Positions 16,130-25,296 of a DNA stretch of 64,000 nucleotides are shown piece by piece (positions within the stretch are counted from its first letter, which is position 1; each line of letters opens with the position of its first letter). Source of the DNA: Paenibacillus sophorae (lineage in GTDB: Bacteria; Bacillota; Bacilli; Paenibacillales; Paenibacillaceae); the NCBI RefSeq assembly GCF_018966525.1, contig NZ_CP076607.1:2046001-2110000 (forward strand), written 5' to 3'. The notes under the pieces were generated by a model. It was not told where the DNA came from. It saw nothing but the letters and a program-made list of their open reading frames with translations, and searched no databases. Both the position numbers and the translations under genes were made by a program.

Positions 16130-16215
16130 GGGCCAGCAGACCATCCGATGTAATAGTACTTAAAGGTTTGCGGCCAACGCAATCACTGCACATGTATAAA
16201 TGAGAGGAAAAAAGG

Positions 16216-18465
16216 ATGAAAAGACGAATTACGGTCCTAAGCCGCTGCGCCATGCGGTTTAAACGCTGGAGAAGGCAAACAGAAGGATCGGTATCGGTGT
16301 TTCTGATCATGGTGCTGGCCTTTGTGTTTCTTTTCTCCGCAGTACTCATTGATTATGCGAGAATGGCCGCCGCTAATGTGCAGGGTGAACGTCTGGCGCG
16401 TGCAGCTGTTCGGTCGGTGATGTCCGCGTACGATGTGGAACTGCGGGAACAATACGGGCTGTTTGCCTTCGGCGGGAGCGATGGAGACGAGTTGATGGCC
16501 CGGGTTCTCGATGATTCTCTTCGTAAAAGCGGACGAGGGGACGGCTTCAATCTGGTGAACCTCGGTCTTGACACCTCTACGCTGGAATGGAGCCGTTCGC
16601 TGGGCAGCTATGATGTATTCCGCCGTCAGATCAACGAGGAAATGAAATACAAAGCGCCGGTTGATTTCGCTCTCGAAATCGCGGGAAAGTTCAAGCCGCT
16701 GTCCGGAGCCATGGAGGAGGCTTCGCGTACGACAGACCTGTTCGCTAAATTGCAGCCGCTTTATGACAAGCGGGAGGCGGCTCTCGACCGGATGCTGGAA
16801 CATAGGCGGCAAGCTGCGGAAAATGCGCGGACGCCGCTCACGCTTATTAAGAATCCGGCAGCCGGAGGCATTGCCGACAGTTCTATAGGAACTATATCCA
16901 GCGCTGCGGATATCGCTGCCCAATATAACGATTATGTGAACAAGTACTATGCGGATTTATACAGGGACCCGAAAGAATCGCCGAAATATACCTGGGCTAT
17001 TAATTCTTATCTAGCGCAATCCGCGGCGGCTATTTCCAAACTGGGCAGTCTGCTTGCTGATTGGCAGAATGACCATGCCCCATTAATGCGTAAGGCAGGC
17101 GATGCCCTTAAGGAAGCCGAGGCGGTCAACCAAGAAATGAGAGAAGCCATACGACAGGCTAGAAGCGCGAGTGCAGGAAGCGGTTATGACTCTTCTGTCT
17201 CCTGGGATATCCCTAACTCAGAGGCGAATGTTACAGCCCGTCCTAACCTGTTGGAGCAAGCGGAACAGCTGCTGCTGGATTCCGCAGACTTCCGAGGCAT
17301 GGAGAATAATCTGGCGATGCAGGAAGCGGCTTATCGGAATGCGGAATCTAGAGCTTCCTCTCTTTCTGGGGGAATTAACCCTTTATCGGTGGGGCTTAAC
17401 GGCAACAGTGGCGCAATGAAAGCAGCGGTGACCGGCGCGGCGGAGGCCGTAGATGCCTATTTGCATGATTACGGAAACGGAGGGGCCGTTATCGGCCAGG
17501 AAGCGTCTGGAATCGAGGAGCACAGAGGCTCGGACAACCAGCGTAAAGAGCTGGAAAGAGAAGCGAAGACTAAACTTGGGGAGGCGCTTAAAGTTGCCGA
17601 CACTCTTCGCAATTTGAGTGGCGGTGCTGAAGAAGCGCTGGAGCGTTACGAAATGTTGAATCAATATTACGAAGAAAATCTCGATTATAACCGAGGCTTA
17701 CGTGAACATTCGCCGGATAATCCTGCAGAGAACGACCCATACGCCGCCGAAAACGCCGCAATGGATCAAATGGACAATCTTTATGAAGCGTTGAGCGGCG
17801 TTATGCTTGCCTCGAGGGACAGACTGTTCCAAAGCGAATATGCGGCTCAGTATTTTCCGCATTTTGATATTACTCAGCTTACGGGCATTGCCGAAGGCTC
17901 CACTGAAGAGATCGGGGAGAAACTTAAGGAGCAACTCGATCCGCACAGCCAGGAACTGGAGTACATTCTGTACGGCTTCGATCAGCCGGGACTGAATGTA
18001 GGGGCAGCATACAGTGAGATCTTCGCGGTGCGGCTGGCTATTCGCACAATGGAAGGATTTGTGAAGAAAGCGGGGCTGGGCAATCCGCTGCTCGTCGTGG
18101 CTGCCGCAATACTGTACGGGGTGACGGAAGCGGTAAAAGACATGATTATGCTCTGCCGGGAGGGAGCTGTTCCTTTGTCCGAATATGTGCCTGCCAAGCT
18201 GACCTACCGTGATTATCTACGTCTGTTCATGGTGCTGCATGGCTCGGGAGAAGCCGAGCTCTCACGGATGCTGGCCCTGATCCGGCTGAATACGGGCATT
18301 AATCCGGATGACAGGAGCACCTATGCCTCCGCAGAGATAAGGTTAGGAATGCGGCTCTGGTTCCTGCCTGGCATAATGAAGCTGCTTCAACACACCGGCG
18401 CGGTTCCGGGGGAAATTGACGGCCAAACTTATTTCAGCGCGGTTAAGGCAGACTTTGCGTACTAA
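16216..18465 (+). CDS. TadG-like large exported protein, locus A
   Basis: The protein has 749 residues from ATG 16216 after GAGAGGAAAAAAGG. Residues 24-50 contain EGSVSVFLIMVLAFVFLFSAV, a TadE/TadG-like N-terminal anchor, then VLIDYARMAAAN. The long remainder is helical and Ala-rich, with many charged heptads at residues 150-560. A hydrophobic segment lies near 615-640. Large helical proteins of this kind are recurrent in Paenibacillus-type Tad loci (DUF5702-like). It would sit on the outer face and connect pilus to envelope, which is inference. The 86-base gap upstream may hold a promoter. Confidence 0.7.
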   Translation: MKRRITVLSRCAMRFKRWRRQTEGSVSVFLIMVLAFVFLFSAVLIDYARMAAANVQGERLARAAVRSVMSAYDVELREQYGLFAFGGSDGDELMARVLDDSLRKSGRGDGFNLVNLGLDTSTLEWSRSLGSYDVFRRQINEEMKYKAPVDFALEIAGKFKPLSGAMEEASRTTDLFAKLQPLYDKREAALDRMLEHRRQAAENARTPLTLIKNPAAGGIADSSIGTISSAADIAAQYNDYVNKYYADLYRDPKESPKYTWAINSYLAQSAAAISKLGSLLADWQNDHAPLMRKAGDALKEAEAVNQEMREAIRQARSASAGSGYDSSVSWDIPNSEANVTARPNLLEQAEQLLLDSADFRGMENNLAMQEAAYRNAESRASSLSGGINPLSVGLNGNSGAMKAAVTGAAEAVDAYLHDYGNGGAVIGQEASGIEEHRGSDNQRKELEREAKTKLGEALKVADTLRNLSGGAEEALERYEMLNQYYEENLDYNRGLREHSPDNPAENDPYAAENAAMDQMDNLYEALSGVMLASRDRLFQSEYAAQYFPHFDITQLTGIAEGSTEEIGEKLKEQLDPHSQELEYILYGFDQPGLNVGAAYSEIFAVRLAIRTMEGFVKKAGLGNPLLVVAAAILYGVTEAVKDMIMLCREGAVPLSEYVPAKLTYRDYLRLFMVLHGSGEAELSRMLALIRLNTGINPDDRSTYASAEIRLGMRLWFLPGIMKLLQHTGAVPGEIDGQTYFSAVKADFAY

Positions 18466-18484
18466 CGGGAGGAATACGAAGGAG

Positions 18485-19516
18485 ATGGAGGATCGGCGCA
18501 AGAGGGGATGGATGTCTAAAAACGAAGGCAGCATGGTCGTGGAAGCGGCAATGGTGCTGCCCGTATTTTTGCTGTTCGTGCTGTTCCTGATCTTTATCGT
18601 GCAAATGACGCTGTATTCGACCGCCCTTCAAAGTACAGTATCCGACACCGTCAAAGAGGTGGCCACTCATATGTACCCTGTCGCTTTGACGGCGGAAAAG
18701 GCGGAACAGGCCAGAACAACCTCTGGAGAAGCCGAGAACGGGACCGATGACCAGTCAGCCTCAGACAACGTAGGCAGTGAAGCCACTGGCTCAGGCAAGA
18801 CGTCGGTGTGGACCATCCCGCGGTTGTCGGTTGCCGATTGGGCCGAACAATACGCCGCCGAGCTGCCTCCGCCGCTTGATGAGTGGATCAGAAGCGCTGC
18901 AAAAAAAGGAGAAGGACCTCTCCAGGAGCTTCAGGCCGAGGGCTCGGAGGCCGTTTTGGACGCAGCCGTCAAGCCGCTGCTCAAGCCATACATCGCTTCA
19001 GATATGCTGGATTACAGGCGAATTCATGTCTCGAATGTAATTGTTCCGAAGCTAAAAGACGGCGAGAAGCCTTACTTCGGCCTTCAGGTCAGCTACGAGC
19101 TGCCGATGAAGGTGCCGTTCCTGAACTGGAGCATTGTGCTTGAAGCCTCTTCCGTCGAGCGGTTGTGGATAGGGGATACGGGCGAAAGCGGGAGCGGCGA
19201 TCAAGAAGGCGGAGAGGAAGATACCAGCTCCATTGCCATTCTGGAGAAGCCGAATCCTGCAAGGCCGAACAAACAAGGAGTCATCCGGATTAAAATAGCG
19301 CCGAATGCTTCGGCAAATCTTACGGTCTTCTATAAAAGCGGGAAAAGTACCGCCAAATATTTGGGGTGGAAGAAAGCGGACGAGAACGGCTTCATCGAGT
19401 GGGAATGGAGGATCGGCGGCAAAACGACGCCGGGTTCCTGGCCAACATTCGTCATTGAGACAGAGGATGGCCAATCGGCGGAAGGCCAATTTTTCGTAGC
19501 GGATAAGCCGGACTGA
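18485..19516 (+). CDS. Second TadE/TadG-like protein, locus A
   Basis: The protein has 343 residues from ATG 18485, ten bases after GGGAGG. ATG 18512 is an alternative. The signature EGSMVVEAAMVLPVFLLFV at about residues 14-32 is nearly the same as in the protein at 15455. A soluble domain follows, with an acidic low-complexity stretch (GESGSGDQEGGEEDTSS). Residues 230-343 read like a beta-sandwich that ends in QSAEGQFFVADKPD. It likely forms part of the pilus base or tip. The gene is 25 bases before the prepilin peptidase. Confidence 0.75.
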   Translation: MEDRRKRGWMSKNEGSMVVEAAMVLPVFLLFVLFLIFIVQMTLYSTALQSTVSDTVKEVATHMYPVALTAEKAEQARTTSGEAENGTDDQSASDNVGSEATGSGKTSVWTIPRLSVADWAEQYAAELPPPLDEWIRSAAKKGEGPLQELQAEGSEAVLDAAVKPLLKPYIASDMLDYRRIHVSNVIVPKLKDGEKPYFGLQVSYELPMKVPFLNWSIVLEASSVERLWIGDTGESGSGDQEGGEEDTSSIAILEKPNPARPNKQGVIRIKIAPNASANLTVFYKSGKSTAKYLGWKKADENGFIEWEWRIGGKTTPGSWPTFVIETEDGQSAEGQFFVADKPD

Positions 19517-19540
19517 TTTACAAAAAGAGGAGCTTGGGAA

Positions 19541-20056
19541 ATGGATGAATGGGCATTTTGGGGTTGTCTGCCCTTTTTGGCAGCGGCGTTCCTGACGGAT
19601 ACGCTGACGATGAAAATACCGAACTGGATTACAGCGCCGGCCGTGCTTGCGGGCCTTCTGACTCAAGGGCTGGCCGGAGGCTGGAAAGGTTTGCTGTTCG
19701 CGGGTGCCGGAGCGGCCGCAGGATTTATGCTCCTTTTACTGATGCATATTATCGGGGCTGTCGGGGCGGGCGATGTTAAGCTTTTTGCCGGAATCGGCGC
19801 TTGGACCGGGTTTTCGTTTACCGCTCAGGTAATCATTTACTCGCTGCTGTTCGCGGCGGTGATAGGCTGGATAATTATGCTTAAGAGACGGGAAACTTTC
19901 CGGAGGCTGCAGAGTGTCGCAAGACTGCTTATGGGAATCTTTTATTTACCAAGATGGACTTTGTTTAAAGGCCGTGACAGAGAAACGCTGCGGTTTCCCT
20001 TCATGCTGGCGGTGTTTCCCGGAGCGGTAGCGGCTTTTCTGGGAGGCTGGACATAA
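19541..20056 (+). CDS. tadV: A24 prepilin peptidase (TadV/CpaA), locus A
   Basis: The protein has 171 residues and six or so hydrophobic helices. The two catalytic aspartates are visible: one in LTDTLTMKIPNW and one in GAGDVKL (GxGD), as in A24 leader peptidases. The long methylase domain of PilD is absent, as expected for the short TadV/CpaA type. It would process the prepilin at 15256 and the TadE-like proteins. No peptidase is found in locus B, so it may also serve those pilins. Confidence 0.88.
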   Translation: MDEWAFWGCLPFLAAAFLTDTLTMKIPNWITAPAVLAGLLTQGLAGGWKGLLFAGAGAAAGFMLLLLMHIIGAVGAGDVKLFAGIGAWTGFSFTAQVIIYSLLFAAVIGWIIMLKRRETFRRLQSVARLLMGIFYLPRWTLFKGRDRETLRFPFMLAVFPGAVAAFLGGWT

Positions 20057-20093
20057 TTAGTATCTGTTTATTTGGAATTGGGGGTGAGCGCCG

Positions 20094-21677
20094 TTGTTTG
20101 GATTAACCCGGGATTTTGTGCAGCAGGACGGCATCCGGATGGTGCTGGGAGGACGGGAGGGAATGCCGATATCGAGGCTGAATACGGTCCAGAGCCGCAT
20201 GCTGTCCTCCTTAAGCATTCCGCATCATCTGCGCTTGTTTCTCAAAGAGGTGGACCTGAGTGTAACACTGGAATATTCGGTATCCGGCAAAAAACTGCTC
20301 TCGCATCTTCTCAAAAGAGCAAGACTGAGCCTCGCCGAACTCTACGGGCTGCTGCTGCAGATCGCTCAAGGTATGGAGGACGGCAGACTGCATATGCTGC
20401 GTCCCGAGCAGTACGCTTTGCATGAGGATTACATTTTTATCGAAGGTCCGCTGCAAACAGGGAAGGTGTATCTAGCGTATGTCCCTCTGCAGATGATCGA
20501 ACCGGCGCAGTCGTTGGGAGAGAGTCTTAAGGGACTAATAATGGCGTTGATGCCAAGCGTGACGGAGCTGAATGGTGATGGCGTCCAGCGGCTGCTGCAC
20601 TACTGCGGGGAGGAGGAATGTACCGCCTCGGGATGGAAGGAGCTTCTCTCGGAGCTGCTGACGGAGGATGACGGGGAGCGGCATTCTATAGTGGATGCGG
20701 AGACTGCGGCAGCGGCTTCATCTTCGACGGAAGCTGTCAAATTGCCGGTTGCCGAATGGAGGGGCGGCAGTTCTTTTTTTCAGGACAAACAGGATAACAT
20801 AAAGCTTGGCGGAGAAAAGAAGAGACGATGGAAGGACGAGGACGATGCTGAGCCTGATTTAGCCCTTGATACAGACCGCCCATCTAACGGCCGAAACTCC
20901 TCCAAGAAAACGTATATTTTGCTCGGATGCATTCTGCTGGACGCTCTGCTGTGGAAATATGTATATCTTGACCATCCCGGAAGTCTGCTGCTGATGCTCT
21001 GCGGATTCGCCACGGTTGTGCTAGCAGCAATAAGCGGCCTTGCATGGATGGGGAAAATCGGGTGGGGTGAGTCGGAAGAGGAGGAGTTCTTGGAAGAAGA
21101 CGCTGACGATCCGGAATTTAGATTGCCCGTTGGATTCGGATCGGCACCGCTGTTTGAAAGACAGAACAAGTTTGACGAATCTCATAAGTTCCAACCCCCG
21201 CCTGTTGAACGGAGTAAGCGGGTGTCCGCCGGAATTCTTGAATTTGGACCCGGAGAAAAAGAGAGCAAATGGGCGGAGGAGTACCCGAAGACCTCGGACT
21301 CCGGCTCGGCTACCGTGCTGCTGTCCAGAGAGAAAGTCCCGGCTTCCGTAGAAGCGAAGCTGCACGAGGGAGGGCTTCCCTATCTTGAACGAACGGAGGA
21401 AGGAAGCGATCGGCGGGAAAAAATCGAACTGAACCGGACAAGCTTTATTATCGGCCGCTCACCTGAGGTGGCGCAGTATGTGGAATCGTCGGAAGGAGCC
21501 TCCAGAGTGCATGTCGAGGTATTCCGAAGCGGCGGTGGCTATGTGCTGAAAGATCTCGATTCGCGCAACGGCACCCGGTTTAAGGGAGAGGCAATGATTC
21601 CGTACAAGGAATATCCCTTGGATAACGGAGACGACTTCACTATTGTAAAAGGGAACTATACCTTTCATCAGCGTTAA
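20094..21677 (+). CDS. DUF6382-type protein with C-terminal FHA domain, locus A
   Basis: The protein has 527 residues from TTG 20094, eight bases after GGGGGTGA. The first 210 residues are a soluble alpha/beta domain of the kind placed before FHA domains in Firmicute Tad loci (DUF6382-like). Two hydrophobic helices lie at about 275-320. The FHA domain is at about 450-527: FIIGRSPEVA, SRVHVEVF, then SRNGTRF. FHA domains bind phosphothreonine, so this protein may couple the pilus machine to a Ser/Thr kinase. No kinase gene is visible in the window. Confidence 0.8.
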   Translation: MFGLTRDFVQQDGIRMVLGGREGMPISRLNTVQSRMLSSLSIPHHLRLFLKEVDLSVTLEYSVSGKKLLSHLLKRARLSLAELYGLLLQIAQGMEDGRLHMLRPEQYALHEDYIFIEGPLQTGKVYLAYVPLQMIEPAQSLGESLKGLIMALMPSVTELNGDGVQRLLHYCGEEECTASGWKELLSELLTEDDGERHSIVDAETAAAASSSTEAVKLPVAEWRGGSSFFQDKQDNIKLGGEKKRRWKDEDDAEPDLALDTDRPSNGRNSSKKTYILLGCILLDALLWKYVYLDHPGSLLLMLCGFATVVLAAISGLAWMGKIGWGESEEEEFLEEDADDPEFRLPVGFGSAPLFERQNKFDESHKFQPPPVERSKRVSAGILEFGPGEKESKWAEEYPKTSDSGSATVLLSREKVPASVEAKLHEGGLPYLERTEEGSDRREKIELNRTSFIIGRSPEVAQYVESSEGASRVHVEVFRSGGGYVLKDLDSRNGTRFKGEAMIPYKEYPLDNGDDFTIVKGNYTFHQR

Positions 21678-21727
21678 CGCTTTTTGATCGGGCTCATGTT
21701 CTGAGCTGCCGCAGCGCTTATTGAAAT

Positions 21728-22192
21728 TTACTTCATTAAATGGCGGTAAGGGGAGTAGTCGATGTGGTTCTTTTCCAAAAATTGAATCAGGAACCGGCTG
21801 TCGCGCCTTGGAGTGGCGGAGATGTAGCCTTTGATGCAGTGATCGCGCGTGACCTCGCTTGCATGGCTTTCGACGGCGATCCTGCCGATTTCGGCGGCGA
21901 TGGAATGCTTGGCGATATCGCGGAACGGTCCGGGGACGGGCTGCACAAGCTGGTCGAGAAAGGCTTTGGATTCGTCGCTCCACAGTGGACGGCTGCGTTC
22001 CACCCAATAGTTCTGCCAGTCCAGCTTGGATTTGCCGTCCGCCTTGGGCAGCACCTTGAGAAATTTGCGGAACATGAAATAGCCGCCGACGCACATGCAG
22101 CCCAGCAGCATAAAAGTCCAGAAAGCGATCGTGTTCATAAACCAACTGCTCGGTGCCGCGGATAACCAGCCAAGCCCTGATCTGATAAACAT
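21728..22192 (-). CDS. DUF2621 family membrane protein
   Basis: The protein has 154 residues from ATG 22192, with GAGGTGA on the minus strand at correct spacing. One N-terminal helix is at about residues 19-41. The rest is cytoplasmic, with WSDESKAFLDQLVQPVP and FRDIAKHSIAAEIGRIA, which fit the Bacillus DUF2621 family in length and layout. The function is not known. It is convergent with the FHA gene; only about 50 bases separate the stops, and I saw no clear terminator there. Confidence 0.75.
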   Translation of the reverse strand: MFIRSGLGWLSAAPSSWFMNTIAFWTFMLLGCMCVGGYFMFRKFLKVLPKADGKSKLDWQNYWVERSRPLWSDESKAFLDQLVQPVPGPFRDIAKHSIAAEIGRIAVESHASEVTRDHCIKGYISATPRRDSRFLIQFLEKNHIDYSPYRHLMK

Positions 22193-22363
22193 AATGATAT
22201 CACCTCATCAATGATTATGATCACAGACTTCTTTCCAACTTAAATTATAGCGTATAACCGGCGTTTTGCGAAGGCGCAAGCCAGATATCGGCAATGCCTA
22301 GATTTATTGTCCCAATCACGATAAAATAAGTCATAATTCGTGAAAGAAAGAGGGAAAAAAGGC

Positions 22364-23491
22364 ATGCTAAAAATTGGTTCCCATGTGTCGTGCGCGGACA
22401 AAGGACTGCTCAGCGCGGCAAATGAAGCGAATGAATACGGTTCAAGCTCTTTTATGATATATACAGGCGCACCGCAAAATACCCGCCGCAAACCGATCGA
22501 AGACATGTATCCCGAAGAAGGCAAAGCGGCGATGAGGGACAACGGCGTGGAAGAGATTGTCGTTCACGCTCCTTACATCATTAACCTGGGATCTTACAAA
22601 AATCACACCTATGAGCTTGCCGTCGATTTTCTCCAGCAGGAGATCCACCGCACCCATGCGCTGGGCGTCAAGCATATCGTGCTCCATCCGGGCGCTTATA
22701 CCGACATGGACCCGGAATACGGCATCCAGCGAATCGCCGACGGTCTGAACGAGGTGCTGGGCGGCACGCATGAGACAGAGGTTCATATTGCCCTTGAGAC
22801 AATGGCCGGCAAAGGCACGGAACTCGGGCGGAGCTTCGAGGAAATCGCGTCGATGATCGACAAGGTCGTCCATAACGAACGGCTGTCGATTTGTCTCGAT
22901 ACCTGCCATATCCATGACGCCGGTTACGATATCGTAGGCGATCTGGGCGGCGTTCTTGAACAATTCGACAAGACAATCGGCTTGGAACGAATCGGCGTAG
23001 TGCATATCAATGACAGCAAAAATCCGATCGGTTCGCGCAAAGACCGCCATACGCCAATCGGTTCGGGCTGGATCGGATTCGATACGATCAACCGGGTGGT
23101 TCATCATGAGCTGCTTGCCGGGCGCCCGTTCATTCTTGAAACGCCGTGGATCGGCAAAGACGCCAAGACCCAGCGGCCGATGTATGAAGCGGAAATCGCG
23201 CTGCTGCGCGGCAATGTTCAGGAGCGTTTTGGCGGAGAGTTTTTGGCCCAGGTCGAGGAATTGCATGCTTTCTTTGCCAAGCAGGAGTTGGACCCTAAGC
23301 AGTATGTATTGGATATTTGGAATTTGCTCAAGTCCGATGCGAAAGCCAAAAAGGCCGATCCGCGCGAGCCGTTGGAGCGCTTATACGATCAGGTAATCGC
23401 CGCAGGATTGTTCCCGAACTTAAGCGAAGAGGCGGTAAATCATCGGCTGATCGCTTGGCTGGCGGGCAAGCAGGTGCTGGTTAACGCTTAA
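22364..23491 (+). CDS. nfo: Endonuclease IV (Nfo) with C-terminal extension
   Basis: The protein has 375 residues from ATG 22364; an in-frame GTG at 22340 has no ribosome site. The TIM-barrel AP endonuclease has its metal ligands in the known order: IVVHAPY, VLHPGAY, ALETMAG, CLDTCHIHDAGY, VHINDSKNP with KDRHTPIGSGWIG, and ILETPW. It cuts DNA at abasic sites in base-excision repair. The family usually has about 280 residues. Here a further 92 follow, helical and ending in LAGKQVLVNA. This tail is unusual and not identified. Confidence 0.92.
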   Translation: MLKIGSHVSCADKGLLSAANEANEYGSSSFMIYTGAPQNTRRKPIEDMYPEEGKAAMRDNGVEEIVVHAPYIINLGSYKNHTYELAVDFLQQEIHRTHALGVKHIVLHPGAYTDMDPEYGIQRIADGLNEVLGGTHETEVHIALETMAGKGTELGRSFEEIASMIDKVVHNERLSICLDTCHIHDAGYDIVGDLGGVLEQFDKTIGLERIGVVHINDSKNPIGSRKDRHTPIGSGWIGFDTINRVVHHELLAGRPFILETPWIGKDAKTQRPMYEAEIALLRGNVQERFGGEFLAQVEELHAFFAKQELDPKQYVLDIWNLLKSDAKAKKADPREPLERLYDQVIAAGLFPNLSEEAVNHRLIAWLAGKQVLVNA

Positions 23492-23533
23492 CTTCAAGAG
23501 ATGCGTACATGACGAGAGGATGGAAAGAATTCA

Positions 23534-24433
23534 ATGGAACTGCATGTAAAAAGAGAACATTCTACTTCGGACGAGCAGCACCCGAACCGGGCGCGAATGC
23601 TCATCTCCTGTCCGGACGGCCCTGGAATAGTCGCCGCGGTATCCCGTTTCCTGTTCGACCACGGAGCCAATATCGTGCAATCGGATCAGTATACAATGGA
23701 CCCGTCGGGCGGAATGTTCTTTATGAGAATCGAGTTCGATCTTCCAGAGCTGGAGCGGCGCATGGAGCAGCTTCAGGCGGAGTTCGGCTCAATCGCCGGA
23801 CAGTTTCAAATGAACTGGCAAATATTCAATGTCAGCCATAAAAAGAGGCTCGCGATCTTCGTATCCAAGGAGGATCATTGCCTCGTCGAGCTGCTCTGGC
23901 AGTGGCAGGCAGGCGATTTGGATGCCGACATTGCGCTGGTTGTGAGCAATCATGCCGATATGAAGGAATACGTTGAGTCGTTCGGCATACCGTATCATCA
24001 CATTCCTGTAACGGCGGATACGAAGGCGGAGGCGGAGCGGCGCCAACTGGAGGCGGTCGGTGAGGATATCGACGTCATTATATTGGCGCGGTATATGCAG
24101 ATTATCTCTCCGTCGTTTATTGAGCACTACAAGAACCGGGTTATCAATATTCATCATTCGTTTCTTCCGGCCTTTATCGGCGGCAATCCTTATGCGCAAG
24201 CCTACCGGCGCGGGGTGAAGATTATCGGCGCTACCGCCCACTATGTAACCGAGGAGCTTGACGGCGGTCCGATCATCGAGCAGGATGTGCAGCGGGTCAG
24301 CCATGGGGATGACGTTGGCGAGCTGAAACGGATCGGTCGCACAATCGAGCGCGTCGTTCTTGCCAGGGCGGTCAAATGGCATATCGAGGACCGTATCCTT
24401 GTTCATCAGAACAAGACGGTCGTTTTCAACTAA
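23534..24433 (+). CDS. purU: Formyltetrahydrofolate deformylase
   Basis: The protein has 299 residues. Residues 20-100 are an ACT domain (LISCPDGPGIVAAVSRFL). Residues 105-295 are the formyl-transferase fold: RLAIFVSKEDHCL, NIHHSFLPAFIGGNPY and ATAHYVTEELDGGPII with the catalytic Asp. It converts 10-formyl-THF to THF plus formate and so balances one-carbon pools. The gene follows nfo after 42 bases on the same strand and is closed by a strong terminator. Confidence 0.95.
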   Translation: MELHVKREHSTSDEQHPNRARMLISCPDGPGIVAAVSRFLFDHGANIVQSDQYTMDPSGGMFFMRIEFDLPELERRMEQLQAEFGSIAGQFQMNWQIFNVSHKKRLAIFVSKEDHCLVELLWQWQAGDLDADIALVVSNHADMKEYVESFGIPYHHIPVTADTKAEAERRQLEAVGEDIDVIILARYMQIISPSFIEHYKNRVINIHHSFLPAFIGGNPYAQAYRRGVKIIGATAHYVTEELDGGPIIEQDVQRVSHGDDVGELKRIGRTIERVVLARAVKWHIEDRILVHQNKTVVFN

Positions 24434-24456
24434 TCGAATAGCAGCTTACTTTTTTA

Positions 24457-24510
24457 GGTAAAAAAGCATTTTACCCACACTTTGGCGCTCTATGCCAAAG
24501 TGTGTTTTTT
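24457..24510 (+). terminator. Tandem hairpin terminator after purU
   Basis: A small hairpin, GGTAAAA / TTTTACC (24457-24475), is followed by a perfect 11-bp stem, CACACTTTGGC / GCCAAAGTGTG, and TTTTTT (24505-24510). The second hairpin is a classic terminator. It separates purU from Tad locus B. Confidence 0.88.
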
Positions 24511-24546
24511 ATGCGCAAAAATCAATCTTGTAAGGGGGAAATCTAC

Positions 24547-25281
24547 TTGTCGGCGCAGCGCGGTCATTTATTGAAGCGCAATTATATTTTTGCTGTTCTG
24601 ATTTTGCTTGTCGGTTTCGGCGGTCTATTGGGATATGATCTTTACTTTAAGCCCTACGTGCTGTCCCAGACCGTGGTGAAAGTTAAGGTGGATGGGGGCG
24701 GTGTGCTCCCTAAGAATCACGAACTTCAGGCGGGTGAGCTTTATCTCGATTCCGTACAGACAAAGGATGTTCCCGCCGGTGCTGTTACGGAGATTAATCT
24801 GGCAGAGCGCAAAATCACTAACGTCAGCCTGACGGACGGCAGCATTTTGACGGAAGGGCTTGTTGATTTGAACGACGTGGAGCCCAGGACGGACGAGGGG
24901 ATTTTTCCGGTGCCGAAGGAAGCCGTCTACGCGATCAACGGTTCTCTCCGCAGCAGGGACAAAGTGGACATTTATCTCGTGCAGGAGGAAACGAAAGCTG
25001 GAGGCGGCTCTAATATTGCGGCAGGCTCTGTAGAGGGAAGCCCTGGCGGCGGGCAGGCGAGTATGCCAGAGAAGGCTTTTTTAACCGGAGTGACTGTTAA
25101 TTATGTCCGCACGGAAGATAACAATGACGTTCGCGACACAGAGCTTGGCAATGACAATAACCGGGTCACTTCGACCGGTAAGGTTGCCGTTCCGGAGCTG
25201 AAGCTGAAAAAGAGTGACGGCGAACTGCTGAAGCAGTACCTGGAGCGCGGCTGCAAGCTTTGGATCGTCCGGGTGGAATAG
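24547..25281 (+). CDS. cpaB: CpaB/RcpC-like protein with SAF domain, Tad locus B
   Basis: The protein has 244 residues from TTG 24547, preceded by TAAGGGGGAA. An in-frame GTG at 24502 lies inside the terminator and is rejected. An N-terminal membrane helix spans about residues 8-28. A SAF-like domain then follows (ELYLDSVQTKDVPAGAV, then TDEGIFPVPKEAVYAI), as in CpaB, which helps pass the pilus through the wall. A Gly/Ser-rich linker and a final helix follow. It is the first gene of locus B and is spaced 15 bases from the next. Confidence 0.75.
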   Translation: MSAQRGHLLKRNYIFAVLILLVGFGGLLGYDLYFKPYVLSQTVVKVKVDGGGVLPKNHELQAGELYLDSVQTKDVPAGAVTEINLAERKITNVSLTDGSILTEGLVDLNDVEPRTDEGIFPVPKEAVYAINGSLRSRDKVDIYLVQEETKAGGGSNIAAGSVEGSPGGGQASMPEKAFLTGVTVNYVRTEDNNDVRDTELGNDNNRVTSTGKVAVPELKLKKSDGELLKQYLERGCKLWIVRVE

Positions 25282-25296
25282 GAGGAATACAGCTTT

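Noticed and set aside
20072..20425. Plus-strand frame of 117 residues at the start of the FHA gene
   Set aside because: It is out of frame with the recognisable FHA protein and has no motif.
23509..23841. Plus-strand frame of 110 residues overlapping the purU start
   Set aside because: It is an Arg-rich shadow of purU, whose ACT domain is unambiguous in the other frame.
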